Below are positions 1 through 7,714 of a stretch of DNA of 64,000 nucleotides, piece by piece. The notes below the pieces were generated by a model. It had not been told where the DNA came from. It did not search any database and saw only the letters and a list, made by a program, of their open reading frames with translations. Made by a program: the position numbers and the translations under genes. Where the stretch lies: contig NZ_ANIE01000007.1 of assembly GCF_000708045.1 (NCBI RefSeq), forward strand, positions 1 to 64,000, read 5' to 3'. Position 1 is the stretch's first letter. The number at the start of each line of letters is the position of its first letter. The DNA comes from Marinobacter nitratireducens (GTDB taxonomy: Bacteria > Pseudomonadota > Gammaproteobacteria > Pseudomonadales > Oleiphilaceae).

Positions 1-46
1 GAAATGGCTTAATTTATGGAATTGACACCACAGTCACTTGTTAGGA
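1..46 (-). repeat. Partial attC site of the leftmost visible cassette
   Basis: Only the end of the site nearest the gene is in the window (GTTAGGA-type end at about 40-46). The stop codon of the adjacent cassette gene lies inside it. The other half is beyond base 1. Confidence 0.6.
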
Positions 47-298
47 TGTACCACGCTTTGCTACCGCTGAGGGCAACCGCCCGTTGACGAGTGAGAAGAA
101 AAGGGAGCTTTCTTTAGAGAGAGAAACTTCCACTCCGACGTCGTTCACGTGGGGGCGAACCTTTTCCTTGGGATCGTGAACATAGGTTACCTGGCCATTC
201 TTCTTGCTGGGGAAAATCCACCAAGCTTTTACCGTAACTGTGACAGCATCACCAACCCTCACCGGGGTGACCCCATCGCTGTACGTTACTGGTGACAT
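41..298 (-). CDS. Cassette gene 15: small protein of unknown function
   Basis: An 85-residue protein with no recognised domain. It is rich in valine and polar residues with alternating hydrophobic positions, which suggests a small beta-strand fold, but I cannot name a family. No signal peptide or membrane segment is visible. The ATG at 298 is preceded by GGAG at 7 bases, and that ribosome site lies in the end of the neighbouring attC (GCGTTAGGAG), a common arrangement in cassettes. It is the most distal cassette seen from the integrase, so it would be weakly expressed from a promoter near attI unless it has its own. Confidence 0.65.
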   Translation of the reverse strand: MSPVTYSDGVTPVRVGDAVTVTVKAWWIFPSKKNGQVTYVHDPKEKVRPHVNDVGVEVSLSKESSLFFSLVNGRLPSAVAKRGTS

Positions 299-307
299 CC
301 AAGTGCT

Positions 308-391
308 CCTAACGCTGAAATAAGCGGCGGCCCGACAGGGACGTCCGGTGGACGGCCTTTAGGCCTGGAACGAACTTAATTGACTTGTTAA
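308..391 (-). repeat. attC site of cassette 14
   Basis: About 84 bp, from CTAACGC at the left to TTGTTAAA at the right. Its left half (GCGGCGGCCC...CAGGGACGTCCG) is shared with the attC at 2757-2817, while its right half is different. Confidence 0.8.
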
Positions 392-400
392 AACCTGGCA

Positions 401-889
401 TCAGGAACCACCGGGCTTAGCCACCCGCACCGCAACGTTGCTGTGTTGCGATCCAGTTTCGGTCTCATGCTGTGAGCCGAAAAGATTGACCCACTGACCC
501 TGAACCAACAGCAACTCGCCGTTGCCAGCACTGTTCCCCTTACTCGTAGTGTGATTGCCAGCATAGTTGAATTGAAATTGGTCCGGCGAGCCTGCAACTG
601 GCTTGAGTTCGTAACCTATGGAAAACTCGCTTGAAGAAGCAAAGCCACTATCCTTGCTCGACACACTAACCTTTAAGAGACTGGACTCTCTGAGAAAACT
701 TGGTAGTAGGTCGGAAGGTGCGCCATCGGTTTTGGTGGCCAGGCACTCACAGTACCGAACCTCCAATACCAGCGGTTTATTAGTGAGATAGTCTTCAGGG
801 GCCGAGTTTTCGGCAAGGGCAATGCTGGGGATCAGAGATAGAAAGAGCAGATTAACCCACAGAGTAATGTGCGATGCGATCCGTTGCAT
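401..889 (-). CDS. Cassette gene 14: secreted protein of unknown function
   Basis: 162 residues. The N-terminus (about residues 1-27) is a typical Sec signal peptide: charged start, hydrophobic core, and an ALA-type cleavage site before ENSAPEDY, so the mature protein should be periplasmic or outside the cell. The mature part is rich in Ser, Asn and Gly with a Cys pair near residue 48 (YCEC) and looks beta-rich; no family recognised. The start at 889 has AGGAGGT directly upstream. It ends just before the attC at 308-391. Confidence 0.75.
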   Translation of the reverse strand: MQRIASHITLWVNLLFLSLIPSIALAENSAPEDYLTNKPLVLEVRYCECLATKTDGAPSDLLPSFLRESSLLKVSVSSKDSGFASSSEFSIGYELKPVAGSPDQFQFNYAGNHTTSKGNSAGNGELLLVQGQWVNLFGSQHETETGSQHSNVAVRVAKPGGS

Positions 890-909
890 GTGACCTCCTG
901 TGTTTTCGT

Positions 910-993
910 TTTAACGCTTGCAGCATGCGCGCCCACGGAATGTAGCCGAAGGCGCAATGTAGTGGGCGTCGCCGTGCCTGCACTGGTTAGTGG
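910..993 (-). repeat. attC site of cassette 13 (duplicated copy A)
   Basis: About 84 bp, TTAACGC to GGTTAGTG. Almost identical to the attC at 3721-3805; the gene that each site serves is duplicated too. Confidence 0.9.
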
Positions 994-1056
994 TAGGCTG
1001 TAAAAAAGTTTTACCCATGGCACAGATTATTCCGGCAACTTAAACCCTATAAACAC

Positions 1057-1530
1057 CTACCTGCGCTCTTTAGCTATCAAAAAAATCATTATTATTGCGT
1101 AAATAACCGAGACCTGAATCATCTTGTCGGTCAAGGTTGAATACGTCCGCTCCGCGGCTTCCTCGAACTCGTCGATACCATATATTTTTTCTTCTCTAAA
1201 CCTGAGCGCGGCTATTCTTCTGCCCTCTGTTAAACGTACCTGAACTTCATCAAAATAATCCACTCGGTACCAAAACGTTCTCGCATTCGAATTGGGAAGA
1301 GCGATAGGGTAATCAGTGCCATCACTATCAATATAGAAAGAGCCTTGCGGCGTCCTTCTTTTCCCATCTACAACCATTGTCTGCCAGTTTGAATATTCAC
1401 CCCGATCTTCTGAGCCAGACCTGATAAACATCAAAAGCAGTATCAACACTATAAAAACAAATGAAAAAAGAGGCTTCAGTGAGTTAGAAGTCTTTTGGCT
1501 TGCTTTTTTTGACAGAACATAGCGGCTCAT
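1057..1530 (-). CDS. Cassette gene 13: two-helix membrane protein, duplicated cassette copy A
   Basis: 157 residues from the ATG at 1530, which follows GAGGAG at 6 bases; an upstream ATG in the same frame would translate attC sequence and is less likely. Membrane segments lie near residues 20-37 and 137-153, with a soluble loop of about 95 residues between them that should sit on one face of the membrane. The topology resembles DUF3592-type proteins but I would not assign that family firmly. The gene at 3868-4341 encodes a protein of the same length with about 14 substitutions, and the attC and spacer are also copied. Confidence 0.8.
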   Translation of the reverse strand: MSRYVLSKKASQKTSNSLKPLFSFVFIVLILLLMFIRSGSEDRGEYSNWQTMVVDGKRRTPQGSFYIDSDGTDYPIALPNSNARTFWYRVDYFDEVQVRLTEGRRIAALRFREEKIYGIDEFEEAAERTYSTLTDKMIQVSVIYAIIMIFLIAKERR

Positions 1531-1555
1531 CCCGAGCTCCTCAAAAACCTCGATC

Positions 1556-1639
1556 ACTAACGCCGCCAGCATGCGCGGCTACGAAATGGAGGCGAAGCCG
1601 CAATGTAGTAGACGTCGCCGTGACTGGCCTGGTTATGTG
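1556..1639 (-). repeat. attC site of cassette 12
   Basis: About 84 bp, CTAACGC to GGTTATGT. It is a diverged relative of the 910-993 and 3721-3805 sites (shared CAGCATGCGCG, GAAGCCG, CAATGTAGT). Confidence 0.85.
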
Positions 1640-2163
1640 GCATTGTTTGATCTCAGCGCCAAGATGCCAGCTATTACCATTACTAACCCACTTGGTCCGA
1701 AAAAGGTGCCGTAACCTGTCATCCCTATAGCTGCTTGTCCACCAAGCAGCAATGCGCAGATGCCTTCGACAACGGGGCGGATTCCAAGCTTAAAAAATAG
1801 CATGGGTAGTAGAGCGATAAATACCGGGGCGATAAAAAGAGGTAAAACTTCAATGCCGTTGACCTCTACAAACGATTTTCTTGTTTTTTCAGTTGTTGAC
1901 TCGCCGAAAGTGACCCCCGTGGCAGGCTCTATTGATACTTGAGTCCGTGTCTCCGTGCCTTGGTACACTGGAGCAACAAGTAGCGCGGTGAAACCCGCTA
2001 CAGCTAAAAAAATTGATGTAAGCAGAGCGATGAATTCAGGGCGATTGGCAAATAGTTTTGTTGATTGAGTGCGGCGGAATAAGAAAAAGCCGAGACCGAT
2101 AAAAATTAGAAGGGCGCCGCCGATAAAAGCAATCGCTGAGCTCACAAACAGAACCTTTAACAT
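1633..2163 (-). CDS. Cassette gene 12: multi-pass membrane protein of unknown function
   Basis: 176 residues with about four hydrophobic segments (near residues 5-28, 44-64, 105-122 and 130-168) and one exported or cytosolic loop of about 40 residues rich in Thr, Glu and Val between the second and third. No family recognised. The ATG at 2163 is preceded by GAGATG. The stop lies within the flanking attC. Confidence 0.75.
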   Translation of the reverse strand: MLKVLFVSSAIAFIGGALLIFIGLGFFLFRRTQSTKLFANRPEFIALLTSIFLAVAGFTALLVAPVYQGTETRTQVSIEPATGVTFGESTTEKTRKSFVEVNGIEVLPLFIAPVFIALLPMLFFKLGIRPVVEGICALLLGGQAAIGMTGYGTFFGPSGLVMVIAGILALRSNNAT

Positions 2164-2180
2164 GATTCATCTCTTATGAC

Positions 2181-2251
2181 GCATAACGCTTGGCTTTGCG
2201 GCGTGCCGGAGCGCCAGCGGAGGTGCGTCCGACAACAGCCACTTGTTATGT
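2181..2251 (-). repeat. attC site of cassette 11
   Basis: About 71 bp, CATAACGC to TTGTTATG. The stop codon of the cassette gene lies inside its right end. Confidence 0.85.
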
Positions 2252-2740
2252 TCTCAGTTGCTTGAAGTACCATTCCGCTTGGCCCCACTCAAGGTCCTGT
2301 TCCATCCGCCAATCAAAAGGTCGAGGATGCCGATGGTGATCAGCTAAGTATTGAAGGTGTTGGTGGGCAATTTCTGGGTCGTAAACTCTCCAGACTATGC
2401 GTCGAGTTTTGTTCCAAGTTTCTCTGACAAGGAACAAAGCGTTTCCACCTGCTTTGATTTCTTCGTCTAATTTGTCACAGAACGGATCAACAATTTCTCT
2501 TTCTTCCTCCGAGGGCATTCCATTATCGATCGTTTCCTCAAAGTCGATGATCACCGAGAGGTGCCACCCGAAAATCTGCTTGTGCTCGAAGTCAATGAGT
2601 GCAGAATTGAGCATCCCAATACACGGCAAGCTGTCCTCTTTCCATTCCATCAGCGTGTAGGACTCCTCAGGGAGGACCACACGCACCTCATTTTCTTTGA
2701 GAGGCTCTTCCTTTTTTCTTCCAAACAACTTCCCTAGCAC
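2246..2740 (-). CDS. Cassette gene 11: DUF695-like protein
   Basis: 164 residues if translation starts at the GTG at 2740, which follows AGGAG with 7-base spacing. A longer reading from an upstream ATG (2833) would run through the neighbouring attC and is rejected. The C-terminal half (VWRVYDPEIA, then a FDWRMEQDLEW stretch near residues 142-152) resembles DUF695-type proteins of unknown function, which are soluble and often encoded with other orphan genes. The start is charged (FGRKKEE) without a signal peptide. The family link is from memory of the motif only. Confidence 0.7.
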   Translation of the reverse strand: MLGKLFGRKKEEPLKENEVRVVLPEESYTLMEWKEDSLPCIGMLNSALIDFEHKQIFGWHLSVIIDFEETIDNGMPSEEEREIVDPFCDKLDEEIKAGGNALFLVRETWNKTRRIVWRVYDPEIAHQHLQYLADHHRHPRPFDWRMEQDLEWGQAEWYFKQLRT

Positions 2741-2756
2741 AACATTTCTCCTGGAA

Positions 2757-2817
2757 CATAACGCCAAGCGAAGCGGCGGCCCGTCAGGGACGTCCGCCTT
2801 ACGCGGTTGGTTAAGTA
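2757..2817 (-). repeat. attC site of cassette 10
   Basis: About 61 bp, ATAACGCC to GGTTAAGT; overlaps the stop of the cassette gene. Shares its core with the attC at 308-391. Confidence 0.85.
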
Positions 2818-3245
2818 TTTTGTCGTTTAACACTATTCTCTGGTGGATTTAGTTTGCCGATCAGGAAATCCTCCAACGCAGGAGCGAGGTAGTTTAGTTC
2901 CTTCGTAAATCCCAGAGTGGCCACTCTAGTGACTCCCACCGCTTCCCACCGTTCACGGAGGATACTGTCCTTACTGGAACCGGAAGGTGCTGCCTTGATC
3001 ACGTGCGCCATCAGTCGACGGCTGATGCCGCGATCCTGATAAATGCCTCCACCACGGCTGTTGCCTAAGCCAACGTAAAGAACCTCATCACCCTTTAACA
3101 GCGCATAAACTCCACCGACCAGATAATTTGGTACAGGACCACGCCATTCCCAGGAAAAATCCCATTGGGGTAAAGGTGCCTCACTACCCCAGTGTTTAGA
3201 AAAGAAGCTTCGTGTGAGAGAAACCAAACCTTCCTTGTCAGACAT
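2811..3245 (-). CDS. Cassette gene 10: GIY-YIG-like domain protein
   Basis: 144 residues from the ATG at 3245, chosen because AGGAG lies 5 bases upstream; the first in-frame ATG is six codons earlier. Around residues 43-60 the stretch GGVYALLKGDEVLYVG has the spacing and character of the GIY-YIG nuclease core (first strand, then LYVG), followed by GISRRLMAHV where the family usually has a conserved Arg. GIY-YIG proteins cut or bind DNA, but several families with this fold are uncharacterised. The usual catalytic Glu cannot be assigned with confidence, so nuclease activity is inference. Confidence 0.65.
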   Translation of the reverse strand: MSDKEGLVSLTRSFFSKHWGSEAPLPQWDFSWEWRGPVPNYLVGGVYALLKGDEVLYVGLGNSRGGGIYQDRGISRRLMAHVIKAAPSGSSKDSILRERWEAVGVTRVATLGFTKELNYLAPALEDFLIGKLNPPENSVKRQNT

Positions 3246-3262
3246 ATTTGCTCCTAGTGACA

Positions 3263-3339
3263 CTTAACGCTATGCGAAGCGGCCGGTTTGGAGGCGCAAC
3301 CGCACCGGAAAACCGGTCCGCTTGCGCTACTGGTTAGAT
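3263..3339 (-). repeat. attC site of cassette 9
   Basis: About 77 bp, CTTAACGC to GGTTAGAT; contains the stop codon of the cassette gene. Shares the GGCCGGTTTGGAG block with the attC at 5192-5262. Confidence 0.85.
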
Positions 3340-3707
3340 GCAGCTTTATCGTAGTACTCCAGAAGTAAGCGATCTTTACGCGCACCAAAAATCTGGATCA
3401 GAAAGAAAACTGCAAAAAGACCAATAAAAACCGGCAACAGACCCAAAAACATGCCCTTCTCTATGCCTGACGAGTGGGCAAGGCGGACCAACGTTTCTAC
3501 ACCGGAGATCCCCACTTCCGAAACTGGTTCACCCTCCGTCAGGAAGACCTCCACACTGGTCAAACCCGTAACTTCTCGACTCATTTCAACAAATTCAAAA
3601 TAGCTCCAGACTGCCACCGCAAACACGACAAGCAGACCTATAGATCCACTTAGCTTTCGCTTCTGATATTTTTTCCTGATGATTTCTATGTACTGTTCGT
3701 CTGTCAT
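3327..3707 (-). CDS. Cassette gene 9: small two-helix membrane protein
   Basis: 126 residues from the ATG at 3707, preceded by a weak GTGAAAG; the longer frame upstream would translate the adjacent attC. Hydrophobic helices lie near residues 22-38 and 89-112, joined by an exposed loop of about 50 residues. The C-terminus is charged (RKDRLLLEYYDK). The two-helix layout resembles that of the duplicated cassette proteins but the sequences are not obviously related. Function unknown. Confidence 0.7.
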   Translation of the reverse strand: MTDEQYIEIIRKKYQKRKLSGSIGLLVVFAVAVWSYFEFVEMSREVTGLTSVEVFLTEGEPVSEVGISGVETLVRLAHSSGIEKGMFLGLLPVFIGLFAVFFLIQIFGARKDRLLLEYYDKAASNQ

Positions 3708-3720
3708 TCTTTCACTTGCA

Positions 3721-3805
3721 TATAACGCTTGCAGCATGTGCGCCCACGGAATGAAGCCGAAGGCGCAATGTAGTGGGCGTCGCCGTGCCTGCACTGGTTA
3801 GTGGT
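3721..3805 (-). repeat. attC site of cassette 8 (duplicated copy B)
   Basis: About 85 bp, ATAACGC to GGTTAGTG; differs from the 910-993 site at only a few positions. Confidence 0.9.
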
Positions 3806-3867
3806 AGGCTTTAAGTAGGTTTTACCCATTGCACCGATTATTCCGGCAGCTTAAACGCTATAAACAC

Positions 3868-4341
3868 CTACCTGCGCTCTTTGACTATCAAAAAAATCAT
3901 TATTATTGCGTAAATAACCGAGACCTGAATCATCTTGTCGGTCAAGGCTGAATACGTCCGCTTCGCGGCTTCCTCAAACTCATCGATACCATATATTTTT
4001 TCTTCTCTGTACCTGAGCGCGGCTATTCTTCTGCCCTCTGTTAGACGTACCTGAACTTCATCAAAATAATCCACTTGGTGCCAAAACTTTCTCGCATTTG
4101 AATTTTGAAGAGCGATAGGGTAATCATTGCCATCAACATCAATGTAGAAAGAACCTTGCGGCGTCCTTCTTTTTCCATCTACAACCATTGTCTGCCAGTT
4201 TGAATATTCACCCAAATCTGATGAGCCAGACCTGATAAACATCAAAAGCAGTATCAACACTATAAAAACAAATGAAAAAAGAGGCTTCAGTGAATTCGAA
4301 GTCTTTTGGGTTGCTTTTCTTGACAGAACATAGCGGCTCAT
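3868..4341 (-). CDS. Cassette gene 8: two-helix membrane protein, duplicated cassette copy B
   Basis: 157 residues from the ATG at 4341, with AGGAG 6 bases upstream. Same layout as the gene at 1057-1530: helix near residues 20-37, loop, helix near 137-153. By eye about 14 of 157 residues differ, mostly conservatively and outside the helices. The noncoding stretch between gene and attC (3806-3867) is also clearly homologous to 994-1056. The copies are separated by four unrelated cassettes. Both frames are intact, which suggests selection after duplication or recent capture of two related cassettes. Confidence 0.8.
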   Translation of the reverse strand: MSRYVLSRKATQKTSNSLKPLFSFVFIVLILLLMFIRSGSSDLGEYSNWQTMVVDGKRRTPQGSFYIDVDGNDYPIALQNSNARKFWHQVDYFDEVQVRLTEGRRIAALRYREEKIYGIDEFEEAAKRTYSALTDKMIQVSVIYAIIMIFLIVKERR

Positions 4342-4366
4342 CCCGAGCTCCTGTAAAACCTCGATC

Positions 4367-4424
4367 ACTAACGCTGAACGAAGCGGCGCGTCTCACGCGT
4401 CCGCCTTCCGTGACTTGTTAAATT
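4367..4424 (-). repeat. attC site of cassette 7
   Basis: About 58 bp, CTAACGC to TTGTTAAA, with a perfect-looking inner hairpin around GCGGCGCGT / ACGCGTCCGC. Shares this core with the attC at 6625-6681. Confidence 0.85.
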
Positions 4425-5185
4425 TTATCCCACTCTTTGGACAAATAATCGTTCCCGGAGTCTTTCAAAAACTCATCAGCAAAGCCTTTGATCGAGTTGA
4501 ACATTTCATGGTCACCGAATGCTTTGACGGCAAACGCAAAGGCGAGAATTCCGCGATAAAAGTAGTTCCATAAATCAGCATGGTGTTCAGCATGCTTGGG
4601 GGATCCCGCCATCCCTCTCATATGGAATCGCGGCGGGTTTCCACCGAACATCTCCATGATGTGAGGAGATGCCGCATGAACATAACCTGAGTATGCTTTA
4701 CTGAGAGTTCGAGTTGCCTCTCGGCCTGTACTAGGGTCTTGCACTCCTTCTACAGAAGCAATCCAAGAACGAATCTTCTTACGAGGTATCATTGGCCTTT
4801 TCTGTGAAGAGGACATTGCTGAATCTGAATCAAACTCTTCCTCAAAAAATGAGGAAAGGTAGGAATCATGAAGAGCGGTCCAGTCCTCGAAAATCACCCC
4901 AAAGGCCAAAAATTGAATATCTTCCTGTAGTTCATCTAGCATGCGCTGCATCGCAGCTTGCTCTTGAACAAAGCCGTATGCCCATAAAAGCCTAGCAGCG
5001 TGTAGACTGCTAACTAACCTTGCCAATTTCTGCACAAGTGCCTGGTGAACCGTTTTCTCGACATGTCGAAAGACAAATCCGTCGTTATACGGAACCTTTT
5101 CCGGTTGGGGCACTCGCTGTGCTAGGCCCTCCAACGTCTTCTCCATATGGGTCAATGTTTGATCGAGAAACGGATCTACACTCAT
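4418..5185 (-). CDS. Cassette gene 7: soluble helical protein of unknown function
   Basis: 255 residues, one of the longest cassette products here. It is mostly alpha-helical in character with no signal peptide or membrane span. A Ser/Asp-rich linker near residues 115-130 separates two helical parts. The second part contains SKAYSGYVHAASPHIMEMF (near 165-183) and a His cluster (KHAEHHADLWNYFY). The S-x-x-VH-type motif recalls some HEPN-like helical domains but the match is too loose to call. The ATG at 5185 lies just upstream of the neighbouring attC boundary at 5192. Confidence 0.75.
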   Translation of the reverse strand: MSVDPFLDQTLTHMEKTLEGLAQRVPQPEKVPYNDGFVFRHVEKTVHQALVQKLARLVSSLHAARLLWAYGFVQEQAAMQRMLDELQEDIQFLAFGVIFEDWTALHDSYLSSFFEEEFDSDSAMSSSQKRPMIPRKKIRSWIASVEGVQDPSTGREATRTLSKAYSGYVHAASPHIMEMFGGNPPRFHMRGMAGSPKHAEHHADLWNYFYRGILAFAFAVKAFGDHEMFNSIKGFADEFLKDSGNDYLSKEWDKI

Positions 5186-5191
5186 ATTAAA

Positions 5192-5262
5192 TTTAACGCC
5201 GGCGTAACGGGCCGGTTTGGAGCGACAGCGAAAAAATGGTCCCGTTGACGCATTGGTTAAGG
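5192..5262 (-). repeat. attC site of cassette 6
   Basis: About 71 bp, TTAACGCC to GGTTAAGG; overlaps the stop codon of the cassette gene. Shares GGCCGGTTTGGAG with the 3263-3339 site. Confidence 0.85.
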
Positions 5263-5883
5263 CTTTTGAAGGAAACTGGCATCCATAGCTTCCCTATCGT
5301 ATTCGAGTAGATAATCGCCAAAGGCATCGTATAGCTCTTTTAGAAAATGCTGATTTGGACCAACGACATCCATTCCTCGGTCGTCGTATGGGAAAACCAT
5401 GACATCTTGAGTCAGGTTGAATAAGTACACCGCCGCCATTGGGTTAGGCTTGATAAAGCCGAAGTCGGAGGCAAGCGCGCACCACAAGGCATTGATTAGA
5501 TATTCTTTTGACGCCTTGAAGGCTATGTAGTGCCATAACGAATCAGCGTAATCCTCATCGCCGCGCCACTCTTCATCGAACTGAGTCCAATGCTCTTTAT
5601 TAGTTTCTGGAAGTAAGCCAGCCTCTCTTAACTCCCTCAAAGTTGAAAGCCTAGACAGTAGCTTATTACCACCAAAAATCCTCACGCAAATGGTTATATC
5701 TTCACATGTACGAAAAACCTGCTGGCAGACTTCCATTGCCTTTTGGTGGGCTGTGAGGAACTGATTTAGGTAGTTTCCATCTCCCGACAGCTCAAACCGA
5801 AGGCCTCCTTCATACCTGTAGAAAAGAGGTCTTTCGAAAGCCTTACCGCCAAACTTGTCTTCGATCTGCTCTCGGATAATCAT
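5257..5883 (-). CDS. Cassette gene 6: DUF3885-like protein
   Basis: 208 residues, soluble. The C-terminal part (VMVFPYDDRGMDVVG near 165-179, then a loop and LLEYDREAMDASF near 192-204) closely resembles DUF3885 proteins, as does the early PLFYRYEGGLRFEL stretch (near 19-32). Proteins of this family are uncharacterised; some are found among immunity-type genes of contact-dependent or polymorphic toxin loci, which is only a hint. The start at 5883 lies next to the neighbouring attC, so the cassette has almost no untranslated leader. Confidence 0.75.
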   Translation of the reverse strand: MIIREQIEDKFGGKAFERPLFYRYEGGLRFELSGDGNYLNQFLTAHQKAMEVCQQVFRTCEDITICVRIFGGNKLLSRLSTLRELREAGLLPETNKEHWTQFDEEWRGDEDYADSLWHYIAFKASKEYLINALWCALASDFGFIKPNPMAAVYLFNLTQDVMVFPYDDRGMDVVGPNQHFLKELYDAFGDYLLEYDREAMDASFLQKP

Positions 5884-5888
5884 AGGGC

Positions 5889-5945
5889 CTTAACGTTCAT
5901 AGCAGGGGCGCCGAAGGCGTCCCGCTGCCTGTGCTTGTTAAATGG
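5889..5945 (-). repeat. attC site of cassette 5
   Basis: About 57 bp, CTTAACGTT to TTGTTAAA. Its left end reads TAACGTT rather than TAACGC, a departure from the other sites. The inner part (GGGGCGCCGAAGGCGTCCC) is an inverted repeat. Confidence 0.75.
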
Positions 5946-6613
5946 CCCACAGCGTCGCGGATAAGCCGGGCGCAGACTTTGGGCTCGGCTTGTAGAATAA
6001 AATGCGGGCCAGCCAGCTCAACCACGTCAATATCTGGATAAGCTTGCCTAAACTCGCCGATTTGGTCACCCACAAGAAAGTCGTTTAACGGACGGATGTA
6101 TGTGGCGCCGACATGAAATGACTGGCCGGTTGAGCGTAATTTAGAAATCTGACGCAGTCGCGCCCTTAAAGTACGAGATGAGACCAGCGCCAGAGACCTA
6201 CGGAACGTTGCTAGAAGTTCGCCATTCGCGCCGCGCCCAAGCAAGAAAAATCTTATTATGAGAGGCGAAAGAATTGGCAGGAACGCCAGAGCCCGTATGG
6301 GCAAGAATGAAGCCAGGCGGGACAGGACACGCGAAGGGCTGACAAGGAATGACGCCACAAACACAACATGCCTAATATGAAGCCGGTGATCGTTTAAGAG
6401 AGATCCGACGATGCCACCTGAAAATGACTCGGCCACCAATACACATTCAATGCCTTCTAGGCGAGGTGCGATGCAAGCCGCCAAAGCTGCATAGTCCTGA
6501 GGCCCTTGATCCGGCAGGGATATAATCTCGATACCCAGATCACTCAGCTCTGGTAGTAGCGGCTCAAAAAGCAACCCGGTGCCATCCATGCCTGGAAGTA
6601 AAACGAGCTTCAT
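5897..6613 (-). CDS. Cassette gene 5: alpha/beta hydrolase
   Basis: 238 residues from the ATG at 6613, preceded by GGAGGAG; four residues upstream in frame is another ATG that would overlap the ribosome site. The start KLVLLPGMDGTG is the first strand and oxyanion-type turn of alpha/beta hydrolases. Near residues 62-68, VAESFSGG is the nucleophile elbow, with Ser flanked as S-x-S-G-G rather than the classical G-x-S-x-G. A late Gly-Pro-His (ELAGPHFILQ, near 210) supplies the catalytic His. Substrate unknown; esterase or thioesterase is a guess. No signal peptide. Confidence 0.8.
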   Translation of the reverse strand: MKLVLLPGMDGTGLLFEPLLPELSDLGIEIISLPDQGPQDYAALAACIAPRLEGIECVLVAESFSGGIVGSLLNDHRLHIRHVVFVASFLVSPSRVLSRLASFLPIRALAFLPILSPLIIRFFLLGRGANGELLATFRRSLALVSSRTLRARLRQISKLRSTGQSFHVGATYIRPLNDFLVGDQIGEFRQAYPDIDVVELAGPHFILQAEPKVCARLIRDAVGHLTSTGSGTPSAPLL

Positions 6614-6624
6614 GCTCCTCCCCA

Positions 6625-6681
6625 TTTAACGCCAAAGGCAGCGGCGCGTCACACGCGTCCGCTGGCCTGATTGGTTAGGAC
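6625..6681 (-). repeat. attC site of cassette 4
   Basis: About 57 bp, TTTAACGCC to GGTTAGGA; same GCGGCGCGTC / GCGTCCGC core as the 4367-4424 site. Confidence 0.85.
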
Positions 6682-6708
6682 CTCCTCGGCCCTTATCACT
6701 CGCATTTC

Positions 6709-7311
6709 TCATGGGAGCGAGGTCTCCAGTGCCTGATAATGCTTCCACATGACTTGGCTCACGTCCGCCACTCTCAAAGGTGTTACTGGCTCCCCTGGCA
6801 AGAAGCTGTATGTCGCTCCTGAGAAACTCCCTGACCACGAGTCGAAGTTTCGATTGAACACGCCGCCTTCGTGAAGACTATTCCTAGTATTCCTCATTAC
6901 CTCAAACTCTTCTTTGAGTTCGTCAAAACCTGCCGGCTTCGCTCTTGCGATCAAGTCGTCAAATAGTTCCTTTATTTTGAATTTATTGCGGCCAAAGTGA
7001 TTCCGGTATTTTTGGCGGAGATATTTCTCATACGTATTCCAGATACACAAGAACTGCCCCATATTACTAAATCTAATGAACTCCGAGAGTAGCTCTGGCT
7101 GAGACGCCAACTCATAGTATTTTTCAGCCACTTTCCCGGAAGGCTCTACAAGCTCTTTCTTTCCATCGAGAATTGAGTGAGGCAGAAACTGAAAGAAAAC
7201 GACAGTAGTGAAATTCATCAACTCACGAGCAAACCAATCTTCTGCCCCAGCTTCTTTTATTTCGTCTTGGAGCGCTTGGATTTGGTTTAAGGTTTGGCCG
7301 ATTGTTGACAT
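6709..7311 (-). CDS. Cassette gene 4: HEPN-like helical protein
   Basis: 200 residues from the ATG at 7311; upstream in-frame codons would translate attC sequence. The protein is helical, with an acidic N-terminal coiled region and, near residues 135-150, VMRNTRNSLHEGGVF. This matches the R-x(4-6)-H style motif followed by an HxGG turn seen in HEPN-domain proteins, which are frequently RNases of toxin-antitoxin and defence systems. No companion nucleotidyltransferase (MNT) or antitoxin gene is next to it. The motif is seen; RNase activity is inference. Confidence 0.7.
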   Translation of the reverse strand: MSTIGQTLNQIQALQDEIKEAGAEDWFARELMNFTTVVFFQFLPHSILDGKKELVEPSGKVAEKYYELASQPELLSEFIRFSNMGQFLCIWNTYEKYLRQKYRNHFGRNKFKIKELFDDLIARAKPAGFDELKEEFEVMRNTRNSLHEGGVFNRNFDSWSGSFSGATYSFLPGEPVTPLRVADVSQVMWKHYQALETSLP

Positions 7312-7318
7312 GTCTATC

Positions 7319-7368
7319 GTCCTAACGACTTGGTCACGCGCTTGTCGCGTGCACCTACTTGTTATGGG
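7319..7368 (-). repeat. attC site of cassette 3
   Basis: About 50 bp, the shortest site in the array: CCTAACGAC to TTGTTATGG, with a TCACGCGCTTGTCGCGTGCA hairpin in the middle. Confidence 0.75.
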
Positions 7369-7369
7369 T

Positions 7370-7714
7370 CTACGGTGCCTGGACATGCTTTACCCAGAAA
7401 CCAGCAGAACCCCCTAGCACCAGTCCCGCTACGATTGTTAAAAAAGCAGGCACCGTGGATAAAACCAGAACTACCCCAAGGGCATATCCAGCGACACCCC
7501 CTGCCAGAGACTGAAGCAAAACCGGATATGCGAAAGCCTTACGATCAAACTCTGGTGCGGCTACCGCGCCGATAAACAGACCAAAGCAAGCGGCCCAAGT
7601 CAGTCTGTTCCAGTCTCCAAAGTAGACCGTGAGAGAACTCACGGAGAATATCCCTGAAAAGAACAGCATCGACAGGAATGTAATCTTCGCTGCCTTCACT
7701 GAATTAGCCCCCAT
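7370..7714 (-). CDS. Cassette gene 3: small multi-pass membrane protein
   Basis: 114 residues from the ATG at 7714, which lies inside the core of the neighbouring attC (GGCGTTATGGGG), so insertion next to another cassette supplies the start codon context. Four hydrophobic stretches cover most of the protein, with short glycine-rich turns (GGVAGYALG, GGSAGFW). It looks like a small hydrophobic integral protein of the inner membrane. No family recognised. Confidence 0.7.
   Translation of the reverse strand: MGANSVKAAKITFLSMLFFSGIFSVSSLTVYFGDWNRLTWAACFGLFIGAVAAPEFDRKAFAYPVLLQSLAGGVAGYALGVVLVLSTVPAFLTIVAGLVLGGSAGFWVKHVQAP

Noticed and set aside
6626..6838. Frame over the attC of cassette 4
   Set aside because: Mostly attC sequence and overlaps the real cassette gene; no start signal.
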